Notes: generated by a model from the letters alone, not told the origin. A DNA stretch of 64,000 bases from UBA11524 sp964464815 (GCA_964464815.1 CAYXHF010000004.1:35983-99982), one strand, 5' to 3'. Numbered from the stretch's first letter, positions 1-8,854 are shown. Numbers and translations are program-made.

Positions 1-106
1 TGCCCCAACGAATCACGATCGGTTCGCTGGTGGTTTCGGCGGCCGCCAGGCTCACCATGGAGCACAGCATCGCCAACGCCAGGAACAGGGCAGTCAACTT
101 CTTCAT
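1..106 (-). CDS. Secreted protein N-terminus (partial), possibly an ABC transporter substrate-binding protein
   Basis: Only the first 35 codons are inside the window; the gene runs off the left edge. The start ATG follows a strong AGGAGG site about 9 bases upstream. The peptide has a classic Sec signal: two lysines, a hydrophobic stretch (LTALFLALAMLCSMVSL) and an AAA cleavage site before an ETTSEP linker. The last visible residues, IVIRWG, resemble the first beta strand of extracellular solute-binding proteins, but that family call is inference from very little sequence. A consensus promoter lies upstream, so this is probably the first gene of its transcript. Confidence 0.5.
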   Translation of the reverse strand, partial: MKKLTALFLALAMLCSMVSLAAAETTSEPIVIRWG

Positions 107-235
107 ACGGAAAACGACCTCCTTCTTCTACAGCATTTTCCTAACCCATTCAGGAAAATCGCTGCTGGGCAAAAGAGCAAGCGGCCCGCTTTGCTTCTCA
201 GCAATCAGGCCACGCTTTTTTGCCCTTCTGTGAAT

Positions 236-267
236 ATTATATTAACGTGATTTGTCCGATTTGTCAA
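236..267 (-). promoter_or_regulatory. Sigma-A type promoter for the gene at the left edge
   Basis: On the minus strand a TTGACA box (262-267) is followed after 17 bp by TAATAT (239-244), overlapping a shifted TATAAT (236-241). A second TTGACA repeats immediately upstream (268-273). Confidence 0.6.
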
Positions 268-462
268 TGTCAAATCTGGATATAGTAGCACTTTTACCAA
301 ACCTAAAACGTTTGAGAAGTCATTTCGGTGTGTTTTTCGGCATTTTGCGACAAAAAAGCCACCGAAACAAACAGCTTTTTGGATGCATTGCCGAAAGCGG
401 TTTCAAAAAATCTGAAATTTTCCTTTTTCCTGTGAAAAATTGGCATGTAACCTTGCAAAAAG

Positions 463-505
463 CGCCTCCCATCCACGACATTTTCGTAAATGGGAGGCGA
501 AATTT
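463..505 (-). terminator. Intrinsic terminator after the dehydratase activase gene
   Basis: A perfect 10-bp stem (CGCCTCCCAT at 463-472 with ATGGGAGGCG at 490-499) has T-runs on both sides, so it could stop transcription in both directions. It sits just after the stop codon of the large minus-strand gene. Nothing else recognisable lies between it and the left-edge promoter. Confidence 0.75.
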
Positions 506-524
506 TTTTACTTTCAGGCTTGCG

Positions 525-3500
525 TTATTCCTGCTCCAGCTGCTTTCTGGCGGCCGAGAGCATCAGCTTGACGCGGTTGAGCTGGTTGACCTCGCTTGCG
601 CCAGGGTCAAAGTCCACCGCGCAGATATTGGCCTGCGGATAGTGCCTGCGCAGCTGCTTGATGACACCCTTGCCCACCACATGGTTGGGCAGGCACGCAA
701 AGGGCTGAATGCAGACGATATTCGGCACGCCCGTGAGCAGCAGCTCGGCCATTTCACCGGTCAGGAACCAGCCCTCGCCATACTGATTGCCCAGCGACAG
801 GAACGGCTGCGCCAGGTCAGCAATCTGCTCAATGGGCATGGGCGCTTCAAAGCGTTTGGACTTTTCCAGTGCCTTCAGGGCCGGATGACGCAGGGCACGA
901 ATCGCCTTCACGCCCAGCACAGCACCAGCCTCGCTCGTCCACGGCTTGCCCAGCGATTCATGCTTGAACTTGCCGTTGTAGACGGAGTAGTTCATGAAGT
1001 CCATCAGGTCAGGCACGACTGCCTCCGCGCCTTCCTCTTCCAGCAGTTCCACCAGATGGTTGTTCGCCACCGGCATGTACTTGACCAGAATTTCGCCCAC
1101 GATGCCCACACGCGGCTTCTTGACATCCTCGTGAATCGGCAGGGTATCGAAGTCCTTCACCAGCTGCTGGCAGAGGTCGCTATAGCGGCCATGACCATTC
1201 ACCAGGTGGTCAATGCACTTCTCCGACCAGCGGTCAGCCAGGTCATTGGCGCTACCCTTGGTCACTTCATACGGGCGCACACGGTACAGGCAGCGCATCA
1301 GCAAATCGCCCAGCACCACCGCCTGTGCCGCACCCATGAGCAGCGGCAGCGTGAAGTGGAAGCCTTCGTTCGTTTCCAGACCGCCCGCATTGATGGAAAT
1401 GACCGGGATGTGGCCAAGTCCTGCCTTCTCCAGGGCGCGGCGGATAAAGCCCACGTAGTTGCTGGCGCGGCAGCAGCCACCGGTCTGCGTCATGGCCAGG
1501 GCCAGACGATCCGTGTCGTACTTGCCGGACAAGACCTCCTCCATCATCTGACCCACCGTAATGATGGACGGATAGCAGGCGTCATTGTTGACAAATTTCA
1601 AGCCCGTGTCGATGGCCGAGCGGGAATCGTTTTCCAGCATGACCACATGATAGCCATACTTCTCCATCACCGGCTGCAACAGGCGGAAATGAATCGGCGA
1701 CATGTTGGGCGCCAGAATCGTGTAGCCCTGCTTCTGCATATCGCGGGTATACTCCACGCGGTGATACGTTGCAGGAATCGGATGCGCCGTGATGCCGCGC
1801 TTTTCGCGCTGCGCCATGGCCGCCAGCAGGGAACGCACACGGATGCGCGCCGCACCCAGCGAGTTCACCTCGTCAATCTTAATCAGCGTATAGAGCTTGC
1901 CGCAGCGCTCCATAATTTCCGCCACCTGATCGGTCGTCACAGCGTCCAGACCGCAGCCGAAGGAGTTGAGCTGAATCAGCTCCAGATCGTCCCGCTGGCT
2001 GACAAACTGCGCCGCCAGATACAGGCGCGTGTGGTACACCCACTGGTCCATCACGCGCAGCGGATGGCTGCCCGTAAAGGATGCGGGAATGCTATCCTCA
2101 GTCAGCACCGCCAGGCCGTAGGAGGCAATCAATTCCGGCATGCCGTGGTTGATTTCCGGGTCCACATGGTAGGGACGACCTGCCAGCACAATGCCCTTGC
2201 GATGATTTTCCTTCATCCAGAGCAGTGCCTTCTGGCCCTCGGCACGAACGTCCGTCTTGGCGCAGAGCTGTTCCTCCCAGCCCGCATGGACGGCCGCACG
2301 GACTTCCTTTTCCGGAATGCGGTACGTCTGGCGGAAGAAGCGCACCAGCGTATCGGCCGCCGTCTTCTCATCCGTCAGCGCCAGGAAGGGCTTGAGCATG
2401 CGCACGCGGCCTTCCGTCACGTCCTCGACATTGTTGGCGATGTTTTCCGGATTGGCGGCCACCATCGGGCAGTTGAAGTGATTCTGCGCCTGTGCATCCT
2501 CCTGGCGTTCATAGAAGACGCTGGGATAGAAAATCGTGCCGACGCCTTCATCAATCAGCCACTGCACATGGCCATGCGCCATTTTGGCCGGATAGCATTC
2601 GCTCTCCGACGGAATGGACTCCATGCCCTTTTCGTAAATCGCCCGGCTGGATGCAGGAGAGACGATGACGCGGAACTTCAGCTTCGTCAGCAGCGTCATC
2701 CAGAAGGGGAAGTTTTCGTACATATTCAGCACGCGCGGAATGCCCAGCACACCACGCGTCGCCTCTTCCTCCGCCAGCGGCTGATAGTCAAAGAGGCGCT
2801 TGAGCTTATACGCCATGACATTGGGCGCTTTTTCGCCCTTGACGGCCTGACCCAGACCCTTTTCACAGCGGTTGCCGGTGATGTGGCGGCGTCCACCGGG
2901 GAAGAGGCTGACCGTCAGCATGCAATGGTTCGTGCAGCCCTGACAACGAGCCGTGCGCGTCTGCCATTGCAGGGCCAGAATTTCTTCCAGCGGCAGGGTC
3001 GAGGAGACGGCATCGGGATTGCTCTGTGCCTTTTCGCGGGCAATCAGCGCCGCGCCAAAGGCACCCATCATGCCGGAAATATCCGGGCAGGAGGCTTCCA
3101 CGCCCGTCAGCTGCTCAAAGGCACGCAGAACGGCTTTGTTATGGAAGGTACCGCCCTGCACCACGATGTGTTCGCCCAATTCCTTGGGGTCGGCCAGCTT
3201 AATGACCTTGAACAGCGCGTTCTTGATAACCGAGCAGGCCAAGCCGGCGCTGATGTCCTGAATGGATGCGCCCTGCTTCTGTGCCTGCTTGACATTGGAA
3301 TTCATGAAGACCGTGCAGCGCGTACCCAAATCGACCGGCTGCTTGGCAAAAAGTGCCTCAGCGGCAAAGCCCTCGGCGGTATAGCCCATGGAGTTTGCAA
3401 AGTTTTCCAGGAAGCTGCCGCAGCCGGAGGAGCAGGCTTCGTTGAGCAGGATGGTGTCCACCGAGCCATTTTTCAGCTTGATGCACTTCATGTCCTGACC

Positions 3501-4781
3501 ACCGATGTCCAGCACGCAATCGACCTTGGGGTCGAAGAAGGCCGCGGCGGTGCAGTGCGCAATCGTCTCCACCTCGCCATCATCGAGCCGGAAAGCGGAT
3601 TTGAGCAGGCTTTCGCCATAGCCCGTGGAGCAGGAGCGTGCGATTCGCGCCGTTTTGGGCATCTGCTCCATCAATTCGCGCATGGCCTGGCGCGCCGTGT
3701 CAATCGGACTGCCGGAATTGCCCGCGTAGAAGCTGTAGAGCAATTCGCCGTCTTCGCCAATCAGTGCCACCTTCGTTGTGGTTGAACCGGCGTCAATGCC
3801 CAGATAGCAGCGGCCGTTGTACGTCGCCAAATCGCCACGCTGCACCTTCGCCTTTTCGTGACGATGCAGGAAATCCGCATATTCGTCATGATTACGGAAC
3901 AGCGGCGGCAGGTGCTTGAGCCCAAAGGTCAGCATCACGCCCTGCTGCAAGCGTTCCAGCAGGCTATCCATCGGCACAGCCTCGCCCTGCGTGTCCTGCA
4001 TGGCGGCCATGGCCGCGCCCGTGGCGGCAAAGAGGTGCGAATTCTTGGGCACAATCGCCGTTTCGTCCGTCAGATGCAGCGTGCGCACAAACGCCGCGCG
4101 CAGCTCCGACAGGAAGTGCAGCGGGCCACCCAGGAAGGCCACATGGCCGCGAATCGGCTTGCCGCACGCCAGACCGGAAATCGTCTGATTCACGACCGCC
4201 TGGAAAATGGAGGCCGCCAGGTCTTCTCGTGCCGCACCTTCGTTGATCAGCGGCTGGATGTCACTCTTGGCGAACACGCCACAGCGCGCCGCAATCGGAT
4301 ACAGCTCATGATAATTCTTCGCCAGCTCATTCAGACCCGGCGCATCCGTTTTCAGCAGTGCCGCCATCTGGTCAATAAACGAACCCGTGCCACCGGCGCA
4401 AACGCCATTCATGCGCTCCTCCAGGCCACCGGTGAAATAAATAATCTTGGCATCCTCGCCGCCCAATTCAATGGCGACGTCCGTCTGCGGAGCGACCTTT
4501 TGCAGCGTTTCCGCCACGGCCACAACCTCCTGCACGAAGCCCACATGCAGCGCCTCGGCCAGCGAAATTGCGCCCGAACCCGTCATCTGTACCTTCACGC
4601 GGCATGCACCCAGCTTTTCGCGCGCCTCCCGCATCATTTCGGCCAGCGTTTCCTGCGTGTGTGCGCAGTGACGGCGATATTCGCCCCACACCATTTCTCC
4701 CGCTTCATTCAGCAGCACCAGCTTGACGGTGGTAGACCCGATGTCAATGCCCGCGTAATAAAAAGAGGAATTCTGTTCCAT
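525..4781 (-). CDS. 2-hydroxyacyl-CoA dehydratase activase (BadF/BcrA ATPase tandem with DUF2229)
   Basis: A 1418-residue protein of the large activase family. It carries two ASKHA (BadF/BadG/BcrA/BcrD) ATPase modules, with phosphate-binding motifs GIDIGSTTVK near residue 9 and GIDAGSTTTK near residue 330. A cysteine cluster CQGCTNHC near residue 615 and a long DUF2229-type C-terminal region follow. Related activators hold a 4Fe-4S cluster and use ATP to push an electron into 2-hydroxyacyl-CoA dehydratases; the substrate of this fused form is unknown. The ATG at 4781 is preferred because GTGAGG lies 8 bases upstream; an in-frame ATG at 4799 has a weaker site. No dehydratase subunits lie nearby, so the gene stands alone. 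Family assignment is firm, function inferred. Confidence 0.9.
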   Translation of the reverse strand: MEQNSSFYYAGIDIGSTTVKLVLLNEAGEMVWGEYRRHCAHTQETLAEMMREAREKLGACRVKVQMTGSGAISLAEALHVGFVQEVVAVAETLQKVAPQTDVAIELGGEDAKIIYFTGGLEERMNGVCAGGTGSFIDQMAALLKTDAPGLNELAKNYHELYPIAARCGVFAKSDIQPLINEGAAREDLAASIFQAVVNQTISGLACGKPIRGHVAFLGGPLHFLSELRAAFVRTLHLTDETAIVPKNSHLFAATGAAMAAMQDTQGEAVPMDSLLERLQQGVMLTFGLKHLPPLFRNHDEYADFLHRHEKAKVQRGDLATYNGRCYLGIDAGSTTTKVALIGEDGELLYSFYAGNSGSPIDTARQAMRELMEQMPKTARIARSCSTGYGESLLKSAFRLDDGEVETIAHCTAAAFFDPKVDCVLDIGGQDMKCIKLKNGSVDTILLNEACSSGCGSFLENFANSMGYTAEGFAAEALFAKQPVDLGTRCTVFMNSNVKQAQKQGASIQDISAGLACSVIKNALFKVIKLADPKELGEHIVVQGGTFHNKAVLRAFEQLTGVEASCPDISGMMGAFGAALIAREKAQSNPDAVSSTLPLEEILALQWQTRTARCQGCTNHCMLTVSLFPGGRRHITGNRCEKGLGQAVKGEKAPNVMAYKLKRLFDYQPLAEEEATRGVLGIPRVLNMYENFPFWMTLLTKLKFRVIVSPASSRAIYEKGMESIPSESECYPAKMAHGHVQWLIDEGVGTIFYPSVFYERQEDAQAQNHFNCPMVAANPENIANNVEDVTEGRVRMLKPFLALTDEKTAADTLVRFFRQTYRIPEKEVRAAVHAGWEEQLCAKTDVRAEGQKALLWMKENHRKGIVLAGRPYHVDPEINHGMPELIASYGLAVLTEDSIPASFTGSHPLRVMDQWVYHTRLYLAAQFVSQRDDLELIQLNSFGCGLDAVTTDQVAEIMERCGKLYTLIKIDEVNSLGAARIRVRSLLAAMAQREKRGITAHPIPATYHRVEYTRDMQKQGYTILAPNMSPIHFRLLQPVMEKYGYHVVMLENDSRSAIDTGLKFVNNDACYPSIITVGQMMEEVLSGKYDTDRLALAMTQTGGCCRASNYVGFIRRALEKAGLGHIPVISINAGGLETNEGFHFTLPLLMGAAQAVVLGDLLMRCLYRVRPYEVTKGSANDLADRWSEKCIDHLVNGHGRYSDLCQQLVKDFDTLPIHEDVKKPRVGIVGEILVKYMPVANNHLVELLEEEGAEAVVPDLMDFMNYSVYNGKFKHESLGKPWTSEAGAVLGVKAIRALRHPALKALEKSKRFEAPMPIEQIADLAQPFLSLGNQYGEGWFLTGEMAELLLTGVPNIVCIQPFACLPNHVVGKGVIKQLRRHYPQANICAVDFDPGASEVNQLNRVKLMLSAARKQLEQE

Positions 4782-5087
4782 TTGCAGTACCTCACCCATT
4801 CAGCCCGACCCATTCGCCACCATCGAAAAAGGGCAGACTGTTCATCTTTGTTGACCCTGCTGTCCACAAGGGGGGACAGAGTTTCAAATGGTTACAATTC
4901 GCCGCAAAAGTGAAAAATTCCTCTTGTTTTTTCATCAAAAATATCGAAAATTCCTGCATTTTTGTTTCCTTTGCGATTTGGTTGTCTTCTCATTAGAAAA
5001 CGACATTCCCTGTTTCGCCCTTTTTCCTGCTTTTCCTGCACGAAAAAAGAAATTGTGACGAGTGCCAGAAAGATTCCGCTTTTCACC

Positions 5088-5116
5088 TTGTCAACCGGCA
5101 GAAAAATGGCTATAAT
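5088..5116 (+). promoter_or_regulatory. Sigma-A type promoter for the Lgt-like/GNAT operon
   Basis: TTGTCA, a 17-bp spacer and a perfect TATAAT. It lies in the roughly 395-bp gap between the divergent activase gene and the Lgt-like gene. No clear promoter for the activase gene was found in that gap. Confidence 0.7.
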
Positions 5117-5176
5117 ATACTGTGCGTAGCTATGCAACTTGCTTCGCGCTGTACATGGAAGGAGAACCCTTATCTG

Positions 5177-6247
5177 ATGAAAAAAACGAATTGGGCGGCC
5201 ATTTCGGGCTGCATTGCCTTGCTTATCCTTGTTCCGGCAGCTGTGCTGCTGCTTGTGCCGTCCTCGTCGGCCAAAATCGTCGATTTCTTCCAGCCGCTTT
5301 ATGAGGTGGAAGATCCTTATACGCAATTCTGCCTGACGCGCTATGGCCTTGGTGCGGCCATCAGCACGCTGGCTGGTCTGGCGCTGACGCTTGTTTGCGC
5401 CCGTCGTCATCCACTTTCGCGCCGCACGGCGATGTGCCTGTGGGGTGCATTGGGTGCGCTGCTGGGCGCGCGACTGCTGTATATCGGCGCACGCTTTTCC
5501 TATATTCTGGCGGACTTGGGCGGCGCGTCGTTCTTCTGGCAGTTCTGGCAGGGCGGCTATACGCTCTACGGCGGCATTCTGGGCGGTATGGCGGCACTGG
5601 CCATTTACGCCCGCGTGACAAAGCAATCACTCCTGCCACTGCTGGATGATGTGACGCCCGGTGCGTTGCTGGTGCTTGTGGGCCTGCGCCTGAGCGAAAG
5701 CGTCTCCGGTCAGGGCACGAGCAAGCTGATTGAGGACATCGGCCTTTCCTTCCTGCCCTTCCAGCGGATTGGCGAGTACGACACGGTGCTGTGCGTCTGG
5801 GCGTATGAAGCGCTTGTGGCGGCGATTGCGCTGCTGGTCGTGCTGGTGATGCGTCGCCGCGTGCAGCCCACTGGTCGCATGCTGGAAACGGGTCTGAGCA
5901 TCATCAGCATCGCACAGGTGATGCTGGATTCCTGGCGCGCAGACGAGCTGATTCGCTTCGGCTTTGTCCGGCTGAACATGCTCATGGCGGCAGGTGTCCT
6001 GGTGGTGATTCTGGCCACGCGTCTGGTTCGCCTGATTCGTCAGGGTGCGTCCAAGGGGCTGTGCATTGCCCGTGCGGTCACGTTCGTGGCGGGTGCCGGC
6101 ATTTGCATCGCCATCGAATTCGCGCTGGACAAGTCGCCCATTGATAACGGTCTTTTGTATCTTGTGATGACAGCTGTTCTGGCGCTGATGCTCATCGCCA
6201 TGCTGCTGGGTGACGGCAGAATCCCTGACGCCAAAGAAAGGAATTAA
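5177..6247 (+). CDS. Lgt-like polytopic membrane protein
   Basis: A 356-residue protein that is mostly hydrophobic helices. The segment YTLYGGILGG, followed by a stretch with GLRLSESVSG, matches the layout of prolipoprotein diacylglyceryl transferase (GGxxxHGGxxGG then RIGNFxNG). However, the usual HGG histidine is Tyr and the RIGN signature is altered, so transferase activity is doubtful. The C-terminal segment EFALDKS also occurs in the membrane protein at 47457-48350, so the two are paralogs. The start at 5177 follows AAGGAGA by 8 bases; an upstream in-frame ATG has no such site. It is followed after 3 bp by a GNAT gene, so the two form an operon. It may be a lipid-modifying enzyme or a repurposed relative. 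Confidence 0.6.
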   Translation: MKKTNWAAISGCIALLILVPAAVLLLVPSSSAKIVDFFQPLYEVEDPYTQFCLTRYGLGAAISTLAGLALTLVCARRHPLSRRTAMCLWGALGALLGARLLYIGARFSYILADLGGASFFWQFWQGGYTLYGGILGGMAALAIYARVTKQSLLPLLDDVTPGALLVLVGLRLSESVSGQGTSKLIEDIGLSFLPFQRIGEYDTVLCVWAYEALVAAIALLVVLVMRRRVQPTGRMLETGLSIISIAQVMLDSWRADELIRFGFVRLNMLMAAGVLVVILATRLVRLIRQGASKGLCIARAVTFVAGAGICIAIEFALDKSPIDNGLLYLVMTAVLALMLIAMLLGDGRIPDAKERN

Positions 6248-6250
6248 ACC

Positions 6251-7048
6251 ATGCAGGTAACACAACCGAAGGAAATTTACCGCGGTATCCCGAAGGAAGA
6301 CGTTTTCTTCGTCCTGGATGACATGGGCACGCAGATTGGCGAAGGATATCTGATTTATCAGTACCAGCCGGCTATTTTCCCGCAGCGTCCTGTCAATATT
6401 TATTTCTCCATGAATGCCACGCCGCAGGGCGAATACATGCTGCTGGGTTCTCTGGCGGCGCGGGCGCGTCTGCTGCGCGCACAGCATCCCAATGCACCGG
6501 CGCGCCTGTACACCAACGTCCAGCCGCAGGATACGCAGAAGCTGACCTTTTTGCAGCACAATGGCTTTGACATGAATCACACCGAGGATTTACTGCGCCT
6601 GAACCAGCCCGCAGAGGTGCCGCAGATTTTCAACACCGCCTGTGTGCCTGTGCCTGTCAACACGACCGCGGAGCAGATGAATGTGGTCAACTGCATGCGT
6701 AACGCGGGCTTCAGCTACTTCGACCACGGTTTCCTGCTGCAACAGCTCAATCGCCCGAACAATATCGTTCTGGGCCTGCTCTACGGCTCGAATCTGGTGG
6801 GCATGTGCGTTGCCGCAGGACAGTATTCCTCAGCCGAGGTCATGGGCCTGTACATTGAGCCGGCCTTCCAGCACCGCAGCATGGGCACGCAGCTGCTCGC
6901 CCGCACGCAGCAGGCACTGAGCAGCATGGGCGTGAACGAATTGACCATGCGCATCATGAACGACAGCGCTCCGCAAGCTCATCTGGCGCAGCGCTTCCAG
7001 TGCGAGCTGATTGAGCACACCACGATTTTCCCGTCGATGCAGATTTAA
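6251..7048 (+). CDS. GNAT-family N-acetyltransferase
   Basis: A 265-residue soluble protein. The C-terminal half shows a GNAT fold: EVMGLYIEPAFQHRSMGTQL gives the acetyl-CoA pyrophosphate-binding motif A in the slightly degenerate form QHRSMG, followed by the helix with LLARTQQAL. The N-terminal half is less clear and may be a second, degenerate GNAT repeat. AAAGGAA precedes the ATG. It starts 3 bp after the Lgt-like gene and is followed by a hairpin terminator, so the two genes are a bicistron. The substrate cannot be told from sequence. Confidence 0.7.
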   Translation: MQVTQPKEIYRGIPKEDVFFVLDDMGTQIGEGYLIYQYQPAIFPQRPVNIYFSMNATPQGEYMLLGSLAARARLLRAQHPNAPARLYTNVQPQDTQKLTFLQHNGFDMNHTEDLLRLNQPAEVPQIFNTACVPVPVNTTAEQMNVVNCMRNAGFSYFDHGFLLQQLNRPNNIVLGLLYGSNLVGMCVAAGQYSSAEVMGLYIEPAFQHRSMGTQLLARTQQALSSMGVNELTMRIMNDSAPQAHLAQRFQCELIEHTTIFPSMQI

Positions 7049-7071
7049 TCACACACATCATCATCAAAGCG

Positions 7072-7110
7072 GCCACGGACAGATGCACAGCGGATGTCTG
7101 TGGCTTTCTT
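7072..7110 (+). terminator. Intrinsic terminator after the GNAT gene
   Basis: GCCACGGACA pairs with TGTCTGTGGC (one G-T pair) and is followed by TTTCTTTG. The downstream gene therefore probably has its own promoter, though none is obvious. Confidence 0.5.
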
Positions 7111-7137
7111 TGCACAACAAAACGGAGGTACACCCGC

Positions 7138-8007
7138 ATGTCCACCTGCTCCATCAAGGACTATCGCTATGATGGTTCATCCAAGCTTTCCCTGCGCGAT
7201 ATTCCCACCGGTGCGCCCAACATCATCAACAAAAGTGCCCTGAAGGCCAAGACGCTGGAAAACATGTCTGTGGCGGCTCTCCTGCAAGACCGTCTGTATG
7301 CAGAAGGCAAAGAAGGGCTGGTCATTGCCCTGCAAGCACGCGATGCCGCAGGGAAGGACAGCCTCATCAAGAAGGTATTCGGCTTGCTCAATCCGGCGGC
7401 GCTGGAGGTGCATTCCTTCAAAGGCCCGAGCAAGGAGGAGCTGAGCCACGATTACCTCTGGCGCATCAACAAGGCGCTGCCGCCGCGTGGCAAAATCGGC
7501 ATCTTCAACCGCAGTCAGTATGAGGATGTGCTTGTCACCCGCGTCCACCACATGGAAACGGGCTATGCCATGCCCGAGCGTGTCACGCAGGACAGCGAAT
7601 TCTATCAGAAGCGCTATCGCCAGCTGCGCAACTGGGAGCAGTACCTCTACGAAAACGGCTATCGCGTCATCAAGGTGTATCTGAACATCAGCAAGGAGGA
7701 GCAGCGCAACCGCTTCCTCGACCGCCTGGAGCGTGAAGACAAGCACTGGAAGATTTCCGTCAACGACATGCGGGAGCGTCAGCTCTGGAAGCAGTATGAC
7801 GAGGCGTTTGAGGACGCCATCAACGCCACCGCCACACGCGAATCGCCCTGGTACGTGCTGCCTGCGGATGACAAGTGGTTCACGCGCTATCTGATGAGTG
7901 AGCTTTTGCTTTCCGTTCTGGAGGACATGCACCCGGAATATCCGCCGCTTGACCCGGCAGAGGCCGCGAAGGTGCCTGCGCTGATTTCCGAGCTGGAAAG
8001 CGAGTAA
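7138..8007 (+). CDS. Polyphosphate kinase 2 family protein (PPK2)
   Basis: A 289-residue cytoplasmic kinase of the PPK2 family, which moves phosphate between polyphosphate and nucleotides. The Walker A-like motif is ARDAAGKDSLIK near residue 65, followed by the family segments FKGPSKEEL, LPPRGKIGIFNRSQYEDVLV and RQLRNWEQYL. The ending SELLLSVLEDM is also typical. Length fits a single-domain PPK2. The nucleotide preference (AMP, ADP or GDP class) cannot be set by eye. ATG follows ACGGAGGT by about 8 bases. Confidence 0.92.
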   Translation: MSTCSIKDYRYDGSSKLSLRDIPTGAPNIINKSALKAKTLENMSVAALLQDRLYAEGKEGLVIALQARDAAGKDSLIKKVFGLLNPAALEVHSFKGPSKEELSHDYLWRINKALPPRGKIGIFNRSQYEDVLVTRVHHMETGYAMPERVTQDSEFYQKRYRQLRNWEQYLYENGYRVIKVYLNISKEEQRNRFLDRLEREDKHWKISVNDMRERQLWKQYDEAFEDAINATATRESPWYVLPADDKWFTRYLMSELLLSVLEDMHPEYPPLDPAEAAKVPALISELESE

Positions 8008-8071
8008 GCAGCACAGGCTTACAGGCTTTTCCAGATGCGGAAGAGACACACTTTTCTGTGTACAAACCCTC

Positions 8072-8100
8072 TTGATTTCAGAGGCATTTTACGCTATCCT
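8072..8100 (+). promoter_or_regulatory. Promoter for a probable small RNA
   Basis: TTGATT, a 17-bp spacer and TATCCT match the sigma-A pattern. There is no start codon with a ribosome site soon after it. Instead a series of hairpins ends in an intrinsic terminator. Confidence 0.6.
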
Positions 8101-8105
8101 TGATA

Positions 8106-8304
8106 TTGGCCGGTATGTGTACATTGCCCGCAGCAGCGGATGCCACGTTCCGTACCGGATACCAAAGATGCCGATTTCTCAACAGTTATCGGCATACGCT
8201 ACGCATGAGTTATCATATCACGGAAGAAGCTCCTTCTGAATGGAGGAGAGTGGCTCACAGCCATCGTCCGCACACAAATTGCGCACGATGGCTGTGTCTT
8301 TTCC
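8106..8304 (+). ncRNA. Candidate structured small RNA of about 200 nt, with its terminator
   Basis: Three separate hairpins follow the promoter at 8072-8100. TTGG/CCAA plus CCGGTA/TACCGG close a first stem (8106-8115 with 8153-8165). ATGCCGAT/ATCGGCAT forms a perfect 8-bp stem (8167-8174 with 8188-8196, approximate edges). CACAGCCATCGT/ACGATGGCTGTG (8256-8267 with 8285-8296) is a perfect 12-bp stem followed by TCTTTT. No ORF with a ribosome site fits the interval. I do not recognise the family; it does not look like the single long rod of 6S RNA, nor a known riboswitch core. Confidence 0.5.
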
Positions 8305-8340
8305 GACTTCTGTCTGTGATTTTTCATCCTCTGCGTATAA

Positions 8341-8433
8341 AAGAAAAACTGTTCGGCCTGCACTCCAACAGTCTTTTCTTCCTTCCGGATGATCCCGGCT
8401 CTGCACCACGCAGAGCCGGGATATTGATTTTTT
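8341..8433 (+). ncRNA. Second hairpin unit ending in an intrinsic terminator
   Basis: AAGAAAAACTGTT pairs with AACAGTCTTTTCTT around a 14-nt loop (one bulge). It is followed by the very stable stem ATCCCGGCTCTGC/GCAGAGCCGGGAT (8392-8404 with 8410-8422) and a T-rich tail ATTGATTTTTTT. A TATAAA at 8334 could be a -10 box but has no good -35. This is either a second small RNA or a back-up terminator for the RNA upstream. Confidence 0.4.
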
Positions 8434-8534
8434 TCCACGTTTCCAGCAGGAAAACCGGAAATTGCGTAGAATATCGTCTGTATCATGCGCCAAGGTTTTT
8501 TGCCGCATGCAGAAAAGCAAAAGGAGGTTGCATC

Positions 8535-8795
8535 ATGGCGGAGATTCTCGAATTCAAGTTTGACACGCAGCTGCTCATCGAAGGCCACGACCTGGATGAG
8601 GATGCCATCAACGATTATATTACCGAGCATTTCAAGGGCGACTGTCTGCTGGCTGTGGGTGATGATGAGCTGATCAAGATTCACTTCCACACCAACGAGC
8701 CGTGGCAGGTGCTGGAATACTGCGCTTCTCTGGGCGAAATCCACGACATCGTGGTGGAGAACATGCAGTTGCAGAGCGAAGGTCAGCACGGCTGA
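8535..8795 (+). CDS. Stand-alone DAK/FakA accessory-domain small protein
   Basis: An 86-residue protein starting after a perfect AAGGAGG (8521-8527). It matches the middle domain of FakA/DAK-phosphatase proteins (kinase related to dihydroxyacetone kinase): FDTQLLIEGHDLDEDAI, then GDDELIKIHFHTNEP and the ending IVVENMQLQ. The HFHTNEP segment corresponds to the HVHTNxP signature of that family. Full-length proteins add an N-terminal DhaL-type ATP domain and are over 500 residues, so this is an isolated domain. No DhaL or DegV partner is in view. The role is unknown. Confidence 0.7.
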   Translation: MAEILEFKFDTQLLIEGHDLDEDAINDYITEHFKGDCLLAVGDDELIKIHFHTNEPWQVLEYCASLGEIHDIVVENMQLQSEGQHG

Positions 8796-8810
8796 TTCCG
8801 CTGCATACAA

Positions 8811-8852
8811 AAAGACGCGAAGCATTTTTTACATGCTTTCGCGTCTTTTTTT
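8811..8852. terminator. Bidirectional terminator between the DAK-domain gene and bioY
   Basis: AAAGACGCGAAGCAT pairs with ATGCTTTCGCGTCTTT (one bulged base), flanked by A- and T-runs. It ends 2 bases before the bioY stop codon and so can serve both convergent genes. Confidence 0.85.
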
Positions 8853-8854
8853 GA

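Noticed and set aside
252..3785. Very long plus-strand open frame of 1177 codons opposite the dehydratase activase
   Set aside because: It is the antisense of a clear protein family, rich in His/Arg/Gln as expected for a complementary frame, and lacks a ribosome site. High-GC third positions keep such frames open.
8106..8304. 6S RNA or a known riboswitch
   Set aside because: The RNA folds into separate hairpins rather than one long rod with a central bubble, and no conserved riboswitch core was recognised.
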